Assembly (NCBI RefSeq): GCF_022818495.1
Contig: NZ_CP089291.1
Location: 3,117,501 to 3,181,500, forward strand
Origin: Fodinisporobacter ferrooxydans
Lineage (GTDB): Bacteria; Bacillota; Bacilli; Tumebacillales; MYW30-H2
Length of the DNA stretch: 64,000 nucleotides
Direction: 5' to 3'
How positions within the stretch are numbered: position 1 is the stretch's first letter; each line of letters starts with the position of its first letter. Under the pieces are notes generated by a model, which saw only the letters and a list, made by a program, of their open reading frames with translations, had not been told where the DNA came from and did no database searches. The translations under genes were made by a program, and so were the position numbers. Of this stretch, positions 57,920 through 64,000 are shown piece by piece.

Positions 57920-58440
57920 CAGTACAAAAATTGATTACTGTCGGTGCGATTACGCGGCCGCATGGTTTGAAAGGAGAAGTCAAGGTATTTTCCCGTACGG
58001 ATTTTCCGGAAGTGCGATTTGCAAAAGGTTCGGAGTTGCTTCTTCAGCGTCCGGAAGGCGGGCCGACGATTCGTGTTCGTGTAAAGTCGGCCCGTCCGCA
58101 GCAAGCGATGTATATCGTACAATTTGAAGAATATTCAACAGTTGAAGAAGCCGAATCTCTGCGCGGTTATGAGTTGAAAGTGACAGAGACGGATCTTGTA
58201 CCGCTGCCTGAGGGCGAATTTTATATTCACCAATTGGTGGGGTGCCGTATGATTGCGGATACGGGTGAAACGTTAGGCGAGCTTGTGGATGTATTGCAAC
58301 CTGGCGCCAATGATGTATACGTGATTCGAGCTGTGTCCGGGAAAGAACTGTTATTGCCAGCCATTCCGGATTGTATTTTGCATGTGGATGTTGAAAAACG
58401 TGAAATTTCCGTACATATCTTACCTGGATTGTTGGATTGA
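57916..58440 (+). CDS. rimM: Ribosome maturation factor RimM
   Basis: RimM binds S19 and helps mature the 30S head. The 174-residue product has the N-terminal VGAITRPHGLKGEVKVFSRTD and a C-terminal PRC-barrel (FYIHQLVGCRMIADTGETLGE). The start GTG overlaps the ylqD stop and is preceded by AGGTGA. Confidence 0.95.
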   Translation: MTVQKLITVGAITRPHGLKGEVKVFSRTDFPEVRFAKGSELLLQRPEGGPTIRVRVKSARPQQAMYIVQFEEYSTVEEAESLRGYELKVTETDLVPLPEGEFYIHQLVGCRMIADTGETLGELVDVLQPGANDVYVIRAVSGKELLLPAIPDCILHVDVEKREISVHILPGLLD

Positions 58441-58452
58441 GGCTGTATTGTC

Positions 58453-59223
58453 ATGATGAAAATTGATATTCTAACATTATTTCCCGCCATGTTCTCGCAT
58501 GTGCTGGGCGACAGCATTCTTGGCCGGGCTGCCGAACAGCAGCTTGTACAATTTCGTACGGTCGATTTTCGAAAGTTTTCCACAAACAAGCATCAAACGG
58601 TTGATGATACCCCATATGGGGGCGGTGGCGGAATGGTTTTGAAACCGGACCCGATTTTTCATGCGGTGGAATCCATGCTTAGCGAGTCAGAGATGAATTC
58701 GACAGATTCCAGCGGTTCATCTGCTGATTCCAAACCACGGGTCATACTCATGTGCCCACAAGGAGAATTATTCCGGCAAAAAAAGGCCATTGAATTGTCG
58801 CGGGAACAACATTTGATTTTTATCTGCGGACATTATGAAGGATATGATGAACGAATTCGCAGGTATTTGATTACAGATGAAATCTCGATTGGCGATTATG
58901 TATTGACAGGCGGAGAAATTCCCGCTATGGCTGTCATTGATGCGGTCGTCCGGTTGCTCCCCGGCGTATTGGGAAATCAAACATCTGCTTGGACAGACTC
59001 GTTTTCCGATGGATTGCTGGAATATCCTCATTACACGAGACCGGCGGATTTCCGCGGTTGGAAAGTTCCGGACGTTTTGTTGTCAGGTAATCATGCGGAA
59101 ATTGAGAAATGGAGACGTCGGCAGTCTTTGCTCCGAACATTGCAAAAGCGGCCGGAGTTGCTGGAACAGGCAGATCTAAGCGAGGAAGAACGAAGGTGGC
59201 TTGCTCAACGGAAATGGGAGTAA
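58453..59223 (+). CDS. trmD: tRNA (guanine-37-N1)-methyltransferase
   Basis: TrmD makes m1G37 in tRNAs and prevents frameshifting. The 256-residue product has the SPOUT-fold signatures [30 protein letters not shown], the knot region [13 protein letters not shown] and [12 protein letters not shown], and [14 protein letters not shown] serine-rich stretch [15 protein letters not shown] near residue 80 lengthens the loop before the first methyl-donor strand. rplS, usually next, is not in the window. Confidence 0.96.
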   Translation: MMKIDILTLFPAMFSHVLGDSILGRAAEQQLVQFRTVDFRKFSTNKHQTVDDTPYGGGGGMVLKPDPIFHAVESMLSESEMNSTDSSGSSADSKPRVILMCPQGELFRQKKAIELSREQHLIFICGHYEGYDERIRRYLITDEISIGDYVLTGGEIPAMAVIDAVVRLLPGVLGNQTSAWTDSFSDGLLEYPHYTRPADFRGWKVPDVLLSGNHAEIEKWRRRQSLLRTLQKRPELLEQADLSEEERRWLAQRKWE

Positions 59224-59245
59224 GTTCGATTGAAAATCGGTATGC

Positions 59246-59294
59246 CCTCTCTGAATCACAAGTTGACCTGTATCCCATGTTCGATTCAGAGAGG
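59246..59294 (+). terminator. Hairpin after trmD
   Basis: CCTCTCTGAATC pairs perfectly with GATTCAGAGAGG (12 bp) over a 25-base loop, followed by ACTTCTTAT. There is no clean T run, so efficiency is uncertain. Confidence 0.6.
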
Positions 59295-59410
59295 ACTTCT
59301 TATATGCTACGGAACAAGGAATAGAAATGTTACAGCGCCTATCGAAAAAACTTAAATTAGGCCGGACGGAAAACTGTATGCAGTGTGAATTTTTATCTGT
59401 CATGCAATTT

Positions 59411-59448
59411 TATGCAAATTTTATCACGCAACATATGCAAATTTTATC
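59411..59448 (+). repeat. Direct repeats before the tRNA promoter
   Basis: TATGCAAATTTTATC occurs at 59411-59425 and 59434-59448, a spacing of 23 bases, with a partial copy (ATGCAATTTTAT) at 59402-59413. They end two bases before the -35 element. A regulator site or A/T-rich UP-like element is possible. Confidence 0.7.
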
Positions 59449-59449
59449 C

Positions 59450-59478
59450 TTGAAAAATAATTTTTTATATGATATATT
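59450..59478 (+). promoter_or_regulatory. Sigma-A promoter of the tRNA cluster
   Basis: TTGAAA (59450-59455) and TATATT (59473-59478) are exactly 17 bases apart, about 40 bases before tRNA-Ile. Confidence 0.7.
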
Positions 59479-59516
59479 ACAAGAGTCGCTTATGAAATGT
59501 AAAGATCTTTTCTGAT

Positions 59517-59593
59517 GGGCCTATAGCTCAGCTGGCTAGAGCGCACGACTGATAATCGTGAGGTCAGTGGTTCGAGTCCACTTAGGCCCACCA
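59517..59593 (+). tRNA. tRNA-Ile (GAT)
   Basis: The acceptor arms GGGCCTA and TAGGCCC pair fully. The anticodon loop CTGATAA carries GAT, and the T loop is TTCGAGT. The encoded CCA ends the 77-base gene. GAT reads AUC and AUU isoleucine codons. Confidence 0.96.
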
Positions 59594-59609
59594 TATAACA
59601 GAAGCCGGG

Positions 59610-59677
59610 GACCGGAAGCCAGAGGTCAGATCGTTATTTTTGCTGTAAGTTACCATATGATACTCTGGCATCCGGTC
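59610..59677. repeat. Long palindrome between tRNA-Ile and tRNA-Gln
   Basis: GACCGGA-AG-CCAGAG (59610-59624) pairs with CTCTGG-CA-TCCGGTC (59663-59677) with one internal mismatch pair; a second CTCTGG follows. It lies in a 105-bp spacer and may be a dispersed palindromic repeat or a processing hairpin. Confidence 0.7.
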
Positions 59678-59698
59678 TCTGGACTCTGGTTTCCGTAT

Positions 59699-59773
59699 TG
59701 GGGATTAGCCAAGCGGTAAGGCAACGGACTTTGACTCCGTCATGCGAAGGTTCGAATCCTTCATCCCCAGCCA
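59699..59773 (+). tRNA. tRNA-Gln (TTG)
   Basis: TGGGGAT pairs with ATCCCCA. The anticodon loop CTTTGAC carries TTG. The T loop is TTCGAAT and CCA is encoded. The first base pair T1-A72 is the usual glutamine identity feature. Confidence 0.96.
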
Positions 59774-59775
59774 TT

Positions 59776-59849
59776 GCCGGAGTGATGGAATTGGCATACG
59801 TGCACGACTCAAAATCGTGATTTTGTGGGTTCGAGTCCCACCTCCGGCA
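59776..59849 (+). tRNA. tRNA-Leu (CAA) with an unusually short variable region
   Basis: GCCGGAG pairs with CTCCGGC, the discriminator is A, and the D arm ATGGAATTGGCATACGT is of the leucine type. The anticodon loop CTCAAAA carries CAA. Between the anticodon stem (ending TCGTG) and the T stem (GTGGG) only ATTTT remains, instead of the long arm of 10 or more bases normal for bacterial tRNA-Leu. No CCA is encoded. Two bases separate it from tRNA-Gln. Confidence 0.85.
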
Positions 59850-59859
59850 GTATCGATTT

Positions 59860-59935
59860 GCTTCCATAGCTCAGTCGGCAGAGCGCATCCATGGTAAGGA
59901 TGAGGTCACCAGTTCGATTCTGGTTGGAAGTTCCA
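59860..59935 (+). tRNA. tRNA-Thr (GGT)
   Basis: GCTTCCA pairs with TGGAAGT; the outermost pair is G1-T72 rather than the normal G-C. The anticodon loop ATGGTAA carries GGT, the T loop is TTCGATT, and CCA is encoded. Confidence 0.94.
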
Positions 59936-59968
59936 TATATTCCGCTGGTTGTCTGTTTCACCACGTTC

Positions 59969-60041
<73 letters not shown>

Positions 60042-60111
60042 TCCTGTTTTCATAATAATTGGACGTTTGGCGAATGATTTTTTGCGAAATGGCCCATCTT
60101 AGTAATAGTAC

Positions 60112-60162
60112 GTGTTCAAAAAGCGATTAAATAAGTTTTAGCTACCCTTTTTGAACATCCTC
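60112..60162. repeat. Mini-copy (51 bp) of the MITE-like repeat
   Basis: The ends GTGTTCAAAAAG and CTTTTTGAACATCCTC match the right and left ends of the 6754-6906 element, in inverted orientation, around 23 unrelated bases. It can fold as a hairpin. Confidence 0.65.
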
Positions 60163-60185
60163 TAAATAAAGGTGGGGATGGAATC

Positions 60186-60311
60186 ATGTTTAACGTTTAC
60201 AACACATTTATCAATGGATTGGCGAATACCGCATATTTTTGGATTCCCGGAATTGTAATCGTGATTGCTCTTTATATGATTTTTACGAGGAAACGAAAAA
60301 GAAATCGCTGA
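60186..60311 (+). CDS. Small single-pass membrane protein (41 aa)
   Basis: I do not recognise this product. MFNVYNTFINGLANTAYFWI opens it, then IVIVIALYMIF forms one hydrophobic helix (about 20-34), and it ends with a basic tail (TRKRKRNR). AGGTGGGGAT precedes the ATG and a terminator follows within 10 bases, so it looks like a complete short gene. The basic end suggests the N-terminus is outside. It could be a small membrane regulator or a toxin-like peptide; nothing shows which. Confidence 0.55.
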   Translation: MFNVYNTFINGLANTAYFWIPGIVIVIALYMIFTRKRKRNR

Positions 60312-60319
60312 ATGTTGCA

Positions 60320-60344
60320 AAAAGCGCCGTGTGGTGCTTTTTTT
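60320..60344 (+). terminator. Terminator after the 41-aa gene
   Basis: AAAAGCGCC pairs with GGTGCTTTT (one G-T pair) over a GTGT loop, followed by further T residues. Confidence 0.7.
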
Positions 60345-60436
60345 CATATATCGACAGAATGTGATGAATCTTGCCAAAAAAGATGAAATATGAAATGATG
60401 GAATTGTCTTTTTTCTAGCTAGGAGGAGAGTTTTTG

Positions 60437-60739
60437 ATGCAAGAACCGATTATACGCCTGCCCCGCTTGAATGGTCTCAATCCGACATTAGAGTCAACGT
60501 TGATCAAATTACAGGAAGAATTAGGGGAAGTGGCTCGGGTTTTGGGGAAGTACCGGGGAATGAGCGGAGAACAGCCTTTGGATCAAGCGATCGTGAACAG
60601 GGAGCTGGCAATGGAATTATTGGATGTGGCCCAGACTGCTGCAACATTTATGTACGTGTTGTCTGACCAAGGTGTAGATTTGGAATCGGTTTACCAAGAG
60701 CACATAGAGAAGTTAAAAGGAAAAGGGTACATACGTTAG
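60437..60739 (+). CDS. MazG-like NTP pyrophosphohydrolase domain protein
   Basis: The 100-residue all-alpha product carries the MazG-type metal-binding pattern: LQEELGEVARVLGKY (ExxE near 27-31) and ELAMELLDVAQTAATF (ExxD near 61-65). Such enzymes hydrolyse noncanonical or damaged nucleotides; the substrate is unknown. The ATG at 60437 follows AGGAGGAG about 9 bases away. It stands alone. Confidence 0.8.
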   Translation: MQEPIIRLPRLNGLNPTLESTLIKLQEELGEVARVLGKYRGMSGEQPLDQAIVNRELAMELLDVAQTAATFMYVLSDQGVDLESVYQEHIEKLKGKGYIR

Positions 60740-60939
60740 GAAAGGTACACGCAGTAAGAAGCCATTCCACTATTGTCGAAAACAATAGCGGATCATGGCT
60801 GTTTTCTATCCTTGGAGACTTAGGTTTTCGGAAATGCTACACAGATTTCAAAAGAATGCCACATATCTTGTCTTTTATCTGACACACTTTTGCCTGACAC
60901 TCTTTGTCTTGCATTCGGACAACAAACAATCTTCGATTT

Positions 60940-61116
60940 CTATTCCTGCAGTTCCGATACTTTTACATGCATTTGGTCGGAAGGCTTATGCTCCAAGTGC
61001 ACTCGTGCGGTTGCGGACGATTCGAAGACTTCTTCAATCCAAACGGGTTTTCCATCATACTTGACGTTTATTTTATTTGTCGATTCGAGAATTTGCCTGG
61101 CCCTATCAATATCCAT
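60940..61116 (-). CDS. sspH: H-type small acid-soluble spore protein
   Basis: The 58-residue product MDIDRARQILESTNKINVKY... with GKPVWIEEV and the ending HVKVSELQE resembles SspH of B. subtilis, a minor SASP made in the forespore. AGGAGGG lies 6 bases before ATG 61116; the longer frame to 61152 adds 12 residues upstream of this site. A sigma-G-like promoter precedes it. Confidence 0.85.
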   Translation of the reverse strand: MDIDRARQILESTNKINVKYDGKPVWIEEVFESSATARVHLEHKPSDQMHVKVSELQE

Positions 61117-61139
61117 TCGAATCCCTCCTGTATAGGAAA

Positions 61140-61170
61140 TAAGATTCTTCATTTATCAAGAATTTATTCA
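61140..61170 (-). promoter_or_regulatory. Possible sigma-G promoter of sspH
   Basis: On the minus strand TGAATA (61170-61165) is followed after 18 bases by AATCTTA (61146-61140), fitting the sigma-G pattern TGAATA and xATnnTA. This supports forespore expression. Confidence 0.5.
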
Positions 61171-61312
61171 ACGTCATGTCAGTGGACTCTCATGAGAATT
61201 CTGCTTTCCTATGTTAAAATAGAGCGAGTGTCAATAGTGCAAGAATTGATTTTAGCGTTTTACAAGAGTATGTTTCGCATGTATATATTCTGAGCAGAAA
61301 AGGAAGCAGGCA

Positions 61313-62569
61313 ATGGTAAGAAAGTCGAAGCATTTGGCAAGTATATCTTTGGGAATTATGGGAGCAGGATTTATTTCCACCTTTTTGATTCCACCGTCCA
61401 TTTCTTCCAATCTTCTTCAAGGGGGATTTGAAGGGGGACTTGTCGGGGGATTGGCTGACTGGTTTGCGGTAACAGCTTTGTTTCGCCATCCTTTGGGGTT
61501 GCCGATTCCCCATACGGCATTAGTGGTTAAAAATCGCGAGAAAATAACGGCACAACTGGTACATATGCTGGAGAACGATTGGCTGAGTAAAGAAAGTATC
61601 TTACATAAACTTGCCAACATCGAGTTCGTAAGGACCATTCTGGATCGATTGTCAAAGGAACTTCTGTCAGAACGGGCAGGTCAACGAATGGTTGCCATCA
61701 GTTTGGCTTTGCTGGATGCAATCGATGTGGCAAGATGGGCGCCTGTGATCGGTGCGGAAATTCGCGGCCGCCTCTATGCATTGGAAGTCGACCGGTTCCT
61801 GCCGAAAGCAATTGACTGGTTGATCGATTCGGATTCCGATATACAGCTTCTCGATTTTCTTGTTGCAAAAGGATTGACATGGGCAAAACAGGAAAATACG
61901 AGAGTGACGCTGGGAACAATGGCATTACAAGCGTTATCGAACATTGAATTGGACGGTTTTATGCAGTTTGCGTTTAAATCCTTCATGGGATTCGTGAACG
62001 AAGAGAAACTTGGAACAATCCTGCAAAATGTTCTGATACGAGGTCTGGAAGGATTTAAAGAAACAGATGCAAAGGCGCGTATCCAAGTTCTTTCCTATAT
62101 TCGAACGGAATTGCTGCAGTTGAAAGAAAATCCCCAATTGATTGCCACATGCACGAAATGGAAAAATAGTTGGGTGGATCATTGGGATGCCGACGCAGCG
62201 ATCGCAGAGCTTTTGCGAAGCTTCAAAGAAAAAGCCCGATTGTTTGTTCAAAGGGAGACATACGCGGAAGAATTTCTGGCGCCGATTTTGCAATCGCTGA
62301 TCAATGCGATTCGCCAAAATGCCGATTTTGTGAATACGTGTGAGAAAGAATTGCATGAATATATTTCTCATTTTATTGAAGATCATCACGGGAAAATCGG
62401 TACAATTGTGTTGGAAAATCTAAATCAATTGGACGATGATACACTGATTCAATTGATGGAAGACAAACTGGGACAGGATTTGCAATGGATACGCGTAAAT
62501 GGGGCTGTATGCGGATGTTTGATCGGATTTCTAATTACAGGCTTTAAATTGGTATTAAGTGCATCGTAG
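61313..62569 (+). CDS. DUF445 family membrane protein
   Basis: The 418-residue product has an N-terminal hydrophobic segment (about 8-30), the conserved GGFEGGLVGGLADWFAVTAL, RHPLGLPIPHTALV, and NREKITAQL, all DUF445 signatures, a long helical middle, and a C-terminal helix (VCGCLIGFLITGFKLVL). The B. subtilis relatives include YheB. Function is unknown; predicted to be in the membrane. AAGGAAG precedes the ATG. Confidence 0.85.
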   Translation: MVRKSKHLASISLGIMGAGFISTFLIPPSISSNLLQGGFEGGLVGGLADWFAVTALFRHPLGLPIPHTALVVKNREKITAQLVHMLENDWLSKESILHKLANIEFVRTILDRLSKELLSERAGQRMVAISLALLDAIDVARWAPVIGAEIRGRLYALEVDRFLPKAIDWLIDSDSDIQLLDFLVAKGLTWAKQENTRVTLGTMALQALSNIELDGFMQFAFKSFMGFVNEEKLGTILQNVLIRGLEGFKETDAKARIQVLSYIRTELLQLKENPQLIATCTKWKNSWVDHWDADAAIAELLRSFKEKARLFVQRETYAEEFLAPILQSLINAIRQNADFVNTCEKELHEYISHFIEDHHGKIGTIVLENLNQLDDDTLIQLMEDKLGQDLQWIRVNGAVCGCLIGFLITGFKLVLSAS

Positions 62570-62666
62570 ATGGGCTGATCCATTGAAACAACGATTGAAA
62601 ATGATACGGATTGCATGAAATGATTGAATCAAACAAGTATTTCAAATACGCAGAACGGGTGATCCC

Positions 62667-63470
62667 ATGTATAAAATGATAACAATTGATATCGATGATA
62701 CGTTATTGAACGATCACATGCAAATTTCGAAAGCAACCCAAACCGCTTTACAAGAAGCGGCCGAGCAGGGAGTTGTGATTACATTGGCCACTGGCCGAAT
62801 GTTTGCTGCTGCTAAGCCGATCGCTGCCCGACTGGGATTGAATGTACCCATCATTACGTATCAGGGCGCGTGGATTAAACATTTACTCGATGGGACGATG
62901 TTATATGAACGAAATGTTCCCCGTTCTTTGGCGGGACAAATTTTTGCTTATGCCAAAGAACAAGGATTTCATTTGCAAGTGTATTCAGAGGATCGGTTGT
63001 ATACATGGATGGAGAATGAAAAAATCAAGAAGTATTCGGAGTTTTCCAAAGTTCCCTATCATATTGAACCGGATTTTGAATCGCTAATGGAGCAGCCTTT
63101 AGCCAAAATGTTATTGTTTGAAGACCCGGACACCATTGACCGAATTGAACAAGAAGTCAGACCGATGTTTGGCAGCGACGTACATATAACGAAATCAAAA
63201 CCGTATTTCCTGGAATTTTCACATCCGGAAGCGACAAAAGGACACGCAGTCAAATACCTGGCGCAACATTATGGATGTGAGTTAAAGGAAGTGATTGCGA
63301 TTGGCGACAGTTGGAATGACCGGGAAATGATTCAAGTCGCCGGACTTGGTGTGGCAATGGGGAATGCAGTCGATGCATTGAAGGAAATCGCCGATTTTGT
63401 GACATTTACCAATAATGATGATGGTGTCAAACATGTGATCGATACGTTCATATTTGCCAATCAAGCATAG
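62667..63470 (+). CDS. Cof-type HAD-IIB family phosphatase
   Basis: The 267-residue product has the HAD nucleophile motif ITIDIDDTLL (Asp8, Asp10), the threonine motif ITLATGR, the lysine in KGHAVKYL, and the metal-binding GDSWNDREM. The cap between about 85 and 185 is of the IIB type. Members dephosphorylate sugar phosphates, flavin or PLP; the exact substrate is unknown. Confidence 0.9.
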   Translation: MYKMITIDIDDTLLNDHMQISKATQTALQEAAEQGVVITLATGRMFAAAKPIAARLGLNVPIITYQGAWIKHLLDGTMLYERNVPRSLAGQIFAYAKEQGFHLQVYSEDRLYTWMENEKIKKYSEFSKVPYHIEPDFESLMEQPLAKMLLFEDPDTIDRIEQEVRPMFGSDVHITKSKPYFLEFSHPEATKGHAVKYLAQHYGCELKEVIAIGDSWNDREMIQVAGLGVAMGNAVDALKEIADFVTFTNNDDGVKHVIDTFIFANQA

Positions 63471-63578
63471 GTGTGTGCCTAATTGCGTTTGTAATGCGAT
63501 GTGTGCATCGATTCATACGGATTCACCAAGTTAAGGTCAAGCGAGTGATCGTTATTTTTTACGCAGAGGAAGAGAAAA

Positions 63579-64000
63579 ATGGATCATATGAGTGCAGGGT
63601 TACTCGTCTTTTTAGTCATTTCAGGTTTTATTGCTTCGTTTATTGACTCGATTGTCGGCGGCGGCGGGCTCATATCCATACCTGCCTTGATGTTGACCGG
63701 TTTGCCGCCGTCCCATGTTCTTGGCACAAATAAACTCGCGTCGTCGCTATCATCCTTGACGAGTACGTTGTCCTATTTGCGTTCAGGCAAAGTGGAATTC
63801 CGACTTGTCAAATATTTATTCCCTTTATCTTTGATTGGATCCTTATTTGGCGCCTATACAGTCGGATTGGTTCCTTCGACATTTTTAAAGCCGGTCGTAC
63901 TGATCCTGCTCATTGGCGTTACCGTTTATTCCATCGTAAAAAAGGACAAAGGCAAAAAAACGGAATACCGAGGGATAACCAAAAAGATCTTGCAAATATG
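63579..64000 (+). CDS. TSUP (TauE/SafE, YfcA-like) permease, 3' partial
   Basis: The frame is open from ATG 63579 to the end of the window (140 codons). AGAGGAAG precedes the start. The first helix and the glycine-rich motif IDSIVGGGGLISIPALMLTG are typical of TSUP anion permeases, followed by GTNKLASSLSSLTSTLSYL. Such proteins export sulfite, sulfoacetate or related sulfur or organic anions. The rest of the gene is beyond the window. Confidence 0.85.
   Translation, partial: MDHMSAGLLVFLVISGFIASFIDSIVGGGGLISIPALMLTGLPPSHVLGTNKLASSLSSLTSTLSYLRSGKVEFRLVKYLFPLSLIGSLFGAYTVGLVPSTFLKPVVLILLIGVTVYSIVKKDKGKKTEYRGITKKILQI

Noticed and set aside
59634-59867. 77-codon minus-strand ORF over tRNA genes
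   Set aside because: It reads antisense through tRNA-Gln and tRNA-Leu, a common false prediction.
60795-61064. 89-codon plus-strand ORF
   Set aside because: Antisense to the well-supported sspH gene and without a ribosome-binding site.

Overview
The window is a low-to-mid GC Firmicutes chromosome segment from an endospore former. spoVM and an sspH-type spore protein gene are present, and there are PASTA-kinase, FapR and RemA genes. Gene order closely follows the Bacillus subtilis yloA-to-trmD region. Composition and several rearrangements suggest a Bacillales lineage outside Bacillus itself, perhaps Alicyclobacillaceae-like; that placement is inference. Almost all of the window is dense housekeeping operons on the + strand. 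There is no prophage, CRISPR array, intact insertion sequence or secondary-metabolite cluster.

Layout. 1-4909: end of a pyrimidine operon (carB partial, pyrK, pyrD, pyrF), closed by a strong terminator. 4910-9300: a small accessory patch holding a DinB-family protein, a Crp/Fnr regulator, a membrane protein with an apparent ATC start, a DUF2254-like membrane protein and a MITE-like repeat. 9376-36192: the conserved ylo block: rqcH, Ca2+ ATPase, (inserted dapF), yicC, remA, gmk, rpoZ, coaBC, priA, def, fmt, rsmB, rlmN, prpC, prkC, rsgA, rpe, spoVM, rpmB, yloU, yloV, sdaAB, sdaAA, recG. 36197-43282: a small unknown gene, psd, a 0.3-kb tandem-repeat array, then a ylb block (rsmD, coaD, ylbK, ylbL, tmcAL, yceD, rpmF) that lies elsewhere in B. 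subtilis. 43399-50195: the FapR-controlled fatty-acid/phospholipid cluster (fapR, plsX, fabH, fabD, fabG, acpP, fabF) followed by rnc. 50368-59223: smc, ftsY, ylxM, ffh, rpsP, khpA, ylqD, rimM, trmD. 59450-60041: a five-tRNA cluster (Ile, Gln, Leu, Thr, Phe). 60186-64000: small accessory genes (41-aa membrane protein, MazG-like, sspH, DUF445, HAD phosphatase, TSUP permease cut by the window edge).

How the genes work together. The segment couples nucleotide synthesis (pyr, gmk), CoA and lipid synthesis (coaBC, coaD, plsX, fab, acpP, psd, FapR), translation factors and RNA modification (def, fmt, rsmB, rlmN, rsgA, rsmD, rimM, trmD, tmcAL, rqcH), protein targeting (SRP genes), chromosome maintenance (priA, recG, smc) and Ser/Thr phosphosignalling (PrpC/PrkC).

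Most interesting signals: (1) three 92/92/91-bp tandem repeats plus a partial fourth directly upstream of rsmD-coaD, each with two potential hairpins, a Shine-Dalgarno and a short ORF; (2) the same inverted-repeat arms upstream of coaBC, another CoA gene; (3) a tRNA-Leu(CAA) with only a 5-nt variable loop; (4) a probable ATC start codon; (5) a MITE-like family with three copies in the window. Coordinates of starts, promoters and terminators come from reading the sequence; no database search or folding program was run.
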